From: Bacteroides sp. 43_108
GTDB taxonomy: Bacteria > Bacteroidota > Bacteroidia > Bacteroidales > Bacteroidaceae
Reading direction: 5' to 3'
Assembly: GCA_001915545.1 (NCBI GenBank)
Contig: MNQS01000132.1
Location: forward strand, 1-64,000
DNA: 64,000 nucleotides
Shown here: positions 63,560 through 64,000 of the stretch, piece by piece
Layout of the letters: the number at the start of each line of letters is the position of its first letter
Position numbering within the stretch: position 1 is the stretch's first letter
The notes under the pieces: generated by a model
What the model saw: the letters and a program-made list of their open reading frames with translations, nothing else
The model's database searches: none
What the model was told of the DNA's origin: nothing
Position numbers and translations under genes: made by a program

Positions 63560-64000
63560 TTATTTAGCACTAGCTGACTTACCAGACTTTCTTCTGATGA
63601 CCTCACCCTCAAAGCGGATACCCTTTCCTTTGTAAGGTTCCGGCTTGCGGAAAGAACGGATCTTAGCACAAACCATACCGAGAAGCTGTTTGTCGCAAGA
63701 TTCCAACATGATAAGAGGATCCTGATTTCTCTCAGACTTTGTCTCAACCTTGATTTCCTTAGGAAGTTCAAAGTAGATACCGTGAGAATATCCCAAAGCG
63801 AACTCGAGAAGATTACCCTGGTTAGAAACACGGTAACCAACTCCGACGAGCTGCAGAGTTTTCTTGTATCCTTCTGATACACCGATAACCATATTGTTGA
63901 CCAGAGCACGGTACAAACCATGGTATGCATGGCGCTGCTTAGGATCGTCTACCAACATTTCAGTATTCTCTTCCATTGTCACCATTCCGTCCTCGATCTT
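63560..64000 (-). CDS. rplF: 50S ribosomal protein L6, 5' end outside
   Basis: The 147 codons in the window cover the C-terminal four-fifths of L6. The frame is open to the right edge (KIEDGMVTMEEN), and the start lies beyond it. NMVIGVSEGYKKTLQLVGVGYR, LGYSHGIYFELPK and IRSFRKPEPYKGKGIRF are the typical segments. It is the first gene of the operon portion visible here. Confidence 0.97.
   Translation of the reverse strand, partial: KIEDGMVTMEENTEMLVDDPKQRHAYHGLYRALVNNMVIGVSEGYKKTLQLVGVGYRVSNQGNLLEFALGYSHGIYFELPKEIKVETKSERNQDPLIMLESCDKQLLGMVCAKIRSFRKPEPYKGKGIRFEGEVIRRKSGKSASAK

Noticed and set aside
1..64000. tRNA, tmRNA or other stable RNA genes
   Set aside because: No cloverleaf with T-loop GTTCRA and matching acceptor ends was spotted by eye. 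A covariance-model scan would be decisive.

Overview
The window looks like chromosome from a Bacteroidales bacterium, most likely Prevotellaceae. The lineage is inferred from gene families that are restricted to or typical of Bacteroidota (a NigD-like lipoprotein, DUF4840, a BT_3928-type membrane protein, an anti-sigma protein with a C-terminal outer-membrane barrel, type IX secretion sorting domains), from promoters fitting the TTTG / TAnnTTTG (-33/-7) consensus, and from the general lack of Shine-Dalgarno sites. No species is claimed.

Layout. 1-405: leftward promoter and leader, resembling an rRNA-operon leader, running off the left edge. 406-2400: a secreted alpha/beta hydrolase, a probably truncated hypothetical gene and debris of insertion-sequence ends. 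2405-8260: an AT-rich restriction-modification island with a C5 cytosine methyltransferase, a McrB-type AAA+ motor and a LlaJI-type nuclease. 8440-12564: an alanine/glycine:Na+ symporter, an outer-membrane protein behind a structured leader, and a GH105 hydrolase. 12605-17391: a phosphate-uptake operon (outer-membrane porin, pstS, pstC, pstA, pstB). 17671-26914: housekeeping genes (metY, dnaG, folE, SPOR protein, tpiA, BT_3928 family, DUF1599, M23/LysM endopeptidase, ndk).

27412-31228 is a regulatory cassette: NigD-like lipoprotein, DUF4840 lipoprotein split by one TGA codon, ECF sigma factor, and an anti-sigma factor whose single inner-membrane helix is tethered through a long disordered linker to an outer-membrane beta-barrel. 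This is the Das/Dma architecture reported to control outer-membrane vesiculation through NigD1 in Bacteroides thetaiotaomicron. An IS1634-type insertion sequence (31353-33026) follows and has destroyed the 3' part of a GH95 gene. 33027-47958 is a glycan-degradation region (GH95 remnant, GH127, GH2, a 970-residue type IX cargo, a 1245-residue fusion with a degenerate deacetylase domain, GH43). Its sugar targets (L-fucose, L-arabinofuranose, galactose) would suit arabinogalactan-like glycans. GH2 and GH43 share a 72-bp regulatory region.

49090-53689 reads as a complete signalling circuit: hybrid histidine kinase, NtrC-type sigma-54 activator, a cluster of TGTGGAA sites, a good -24/-12 promoter, and a small secreted protein made of five repeats. 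54015-56076 holds a DMT transporter and a PepSY membrane protein. 56319-56353 is a 35-bp insertion remnant with a perfect 8-bp target duplication. 56474-64000 is the leftward spc/alpha ribosomal operon (rplF to rplQ), in which map carries a frameshift next to a perfect 13-bp inverted repeat.
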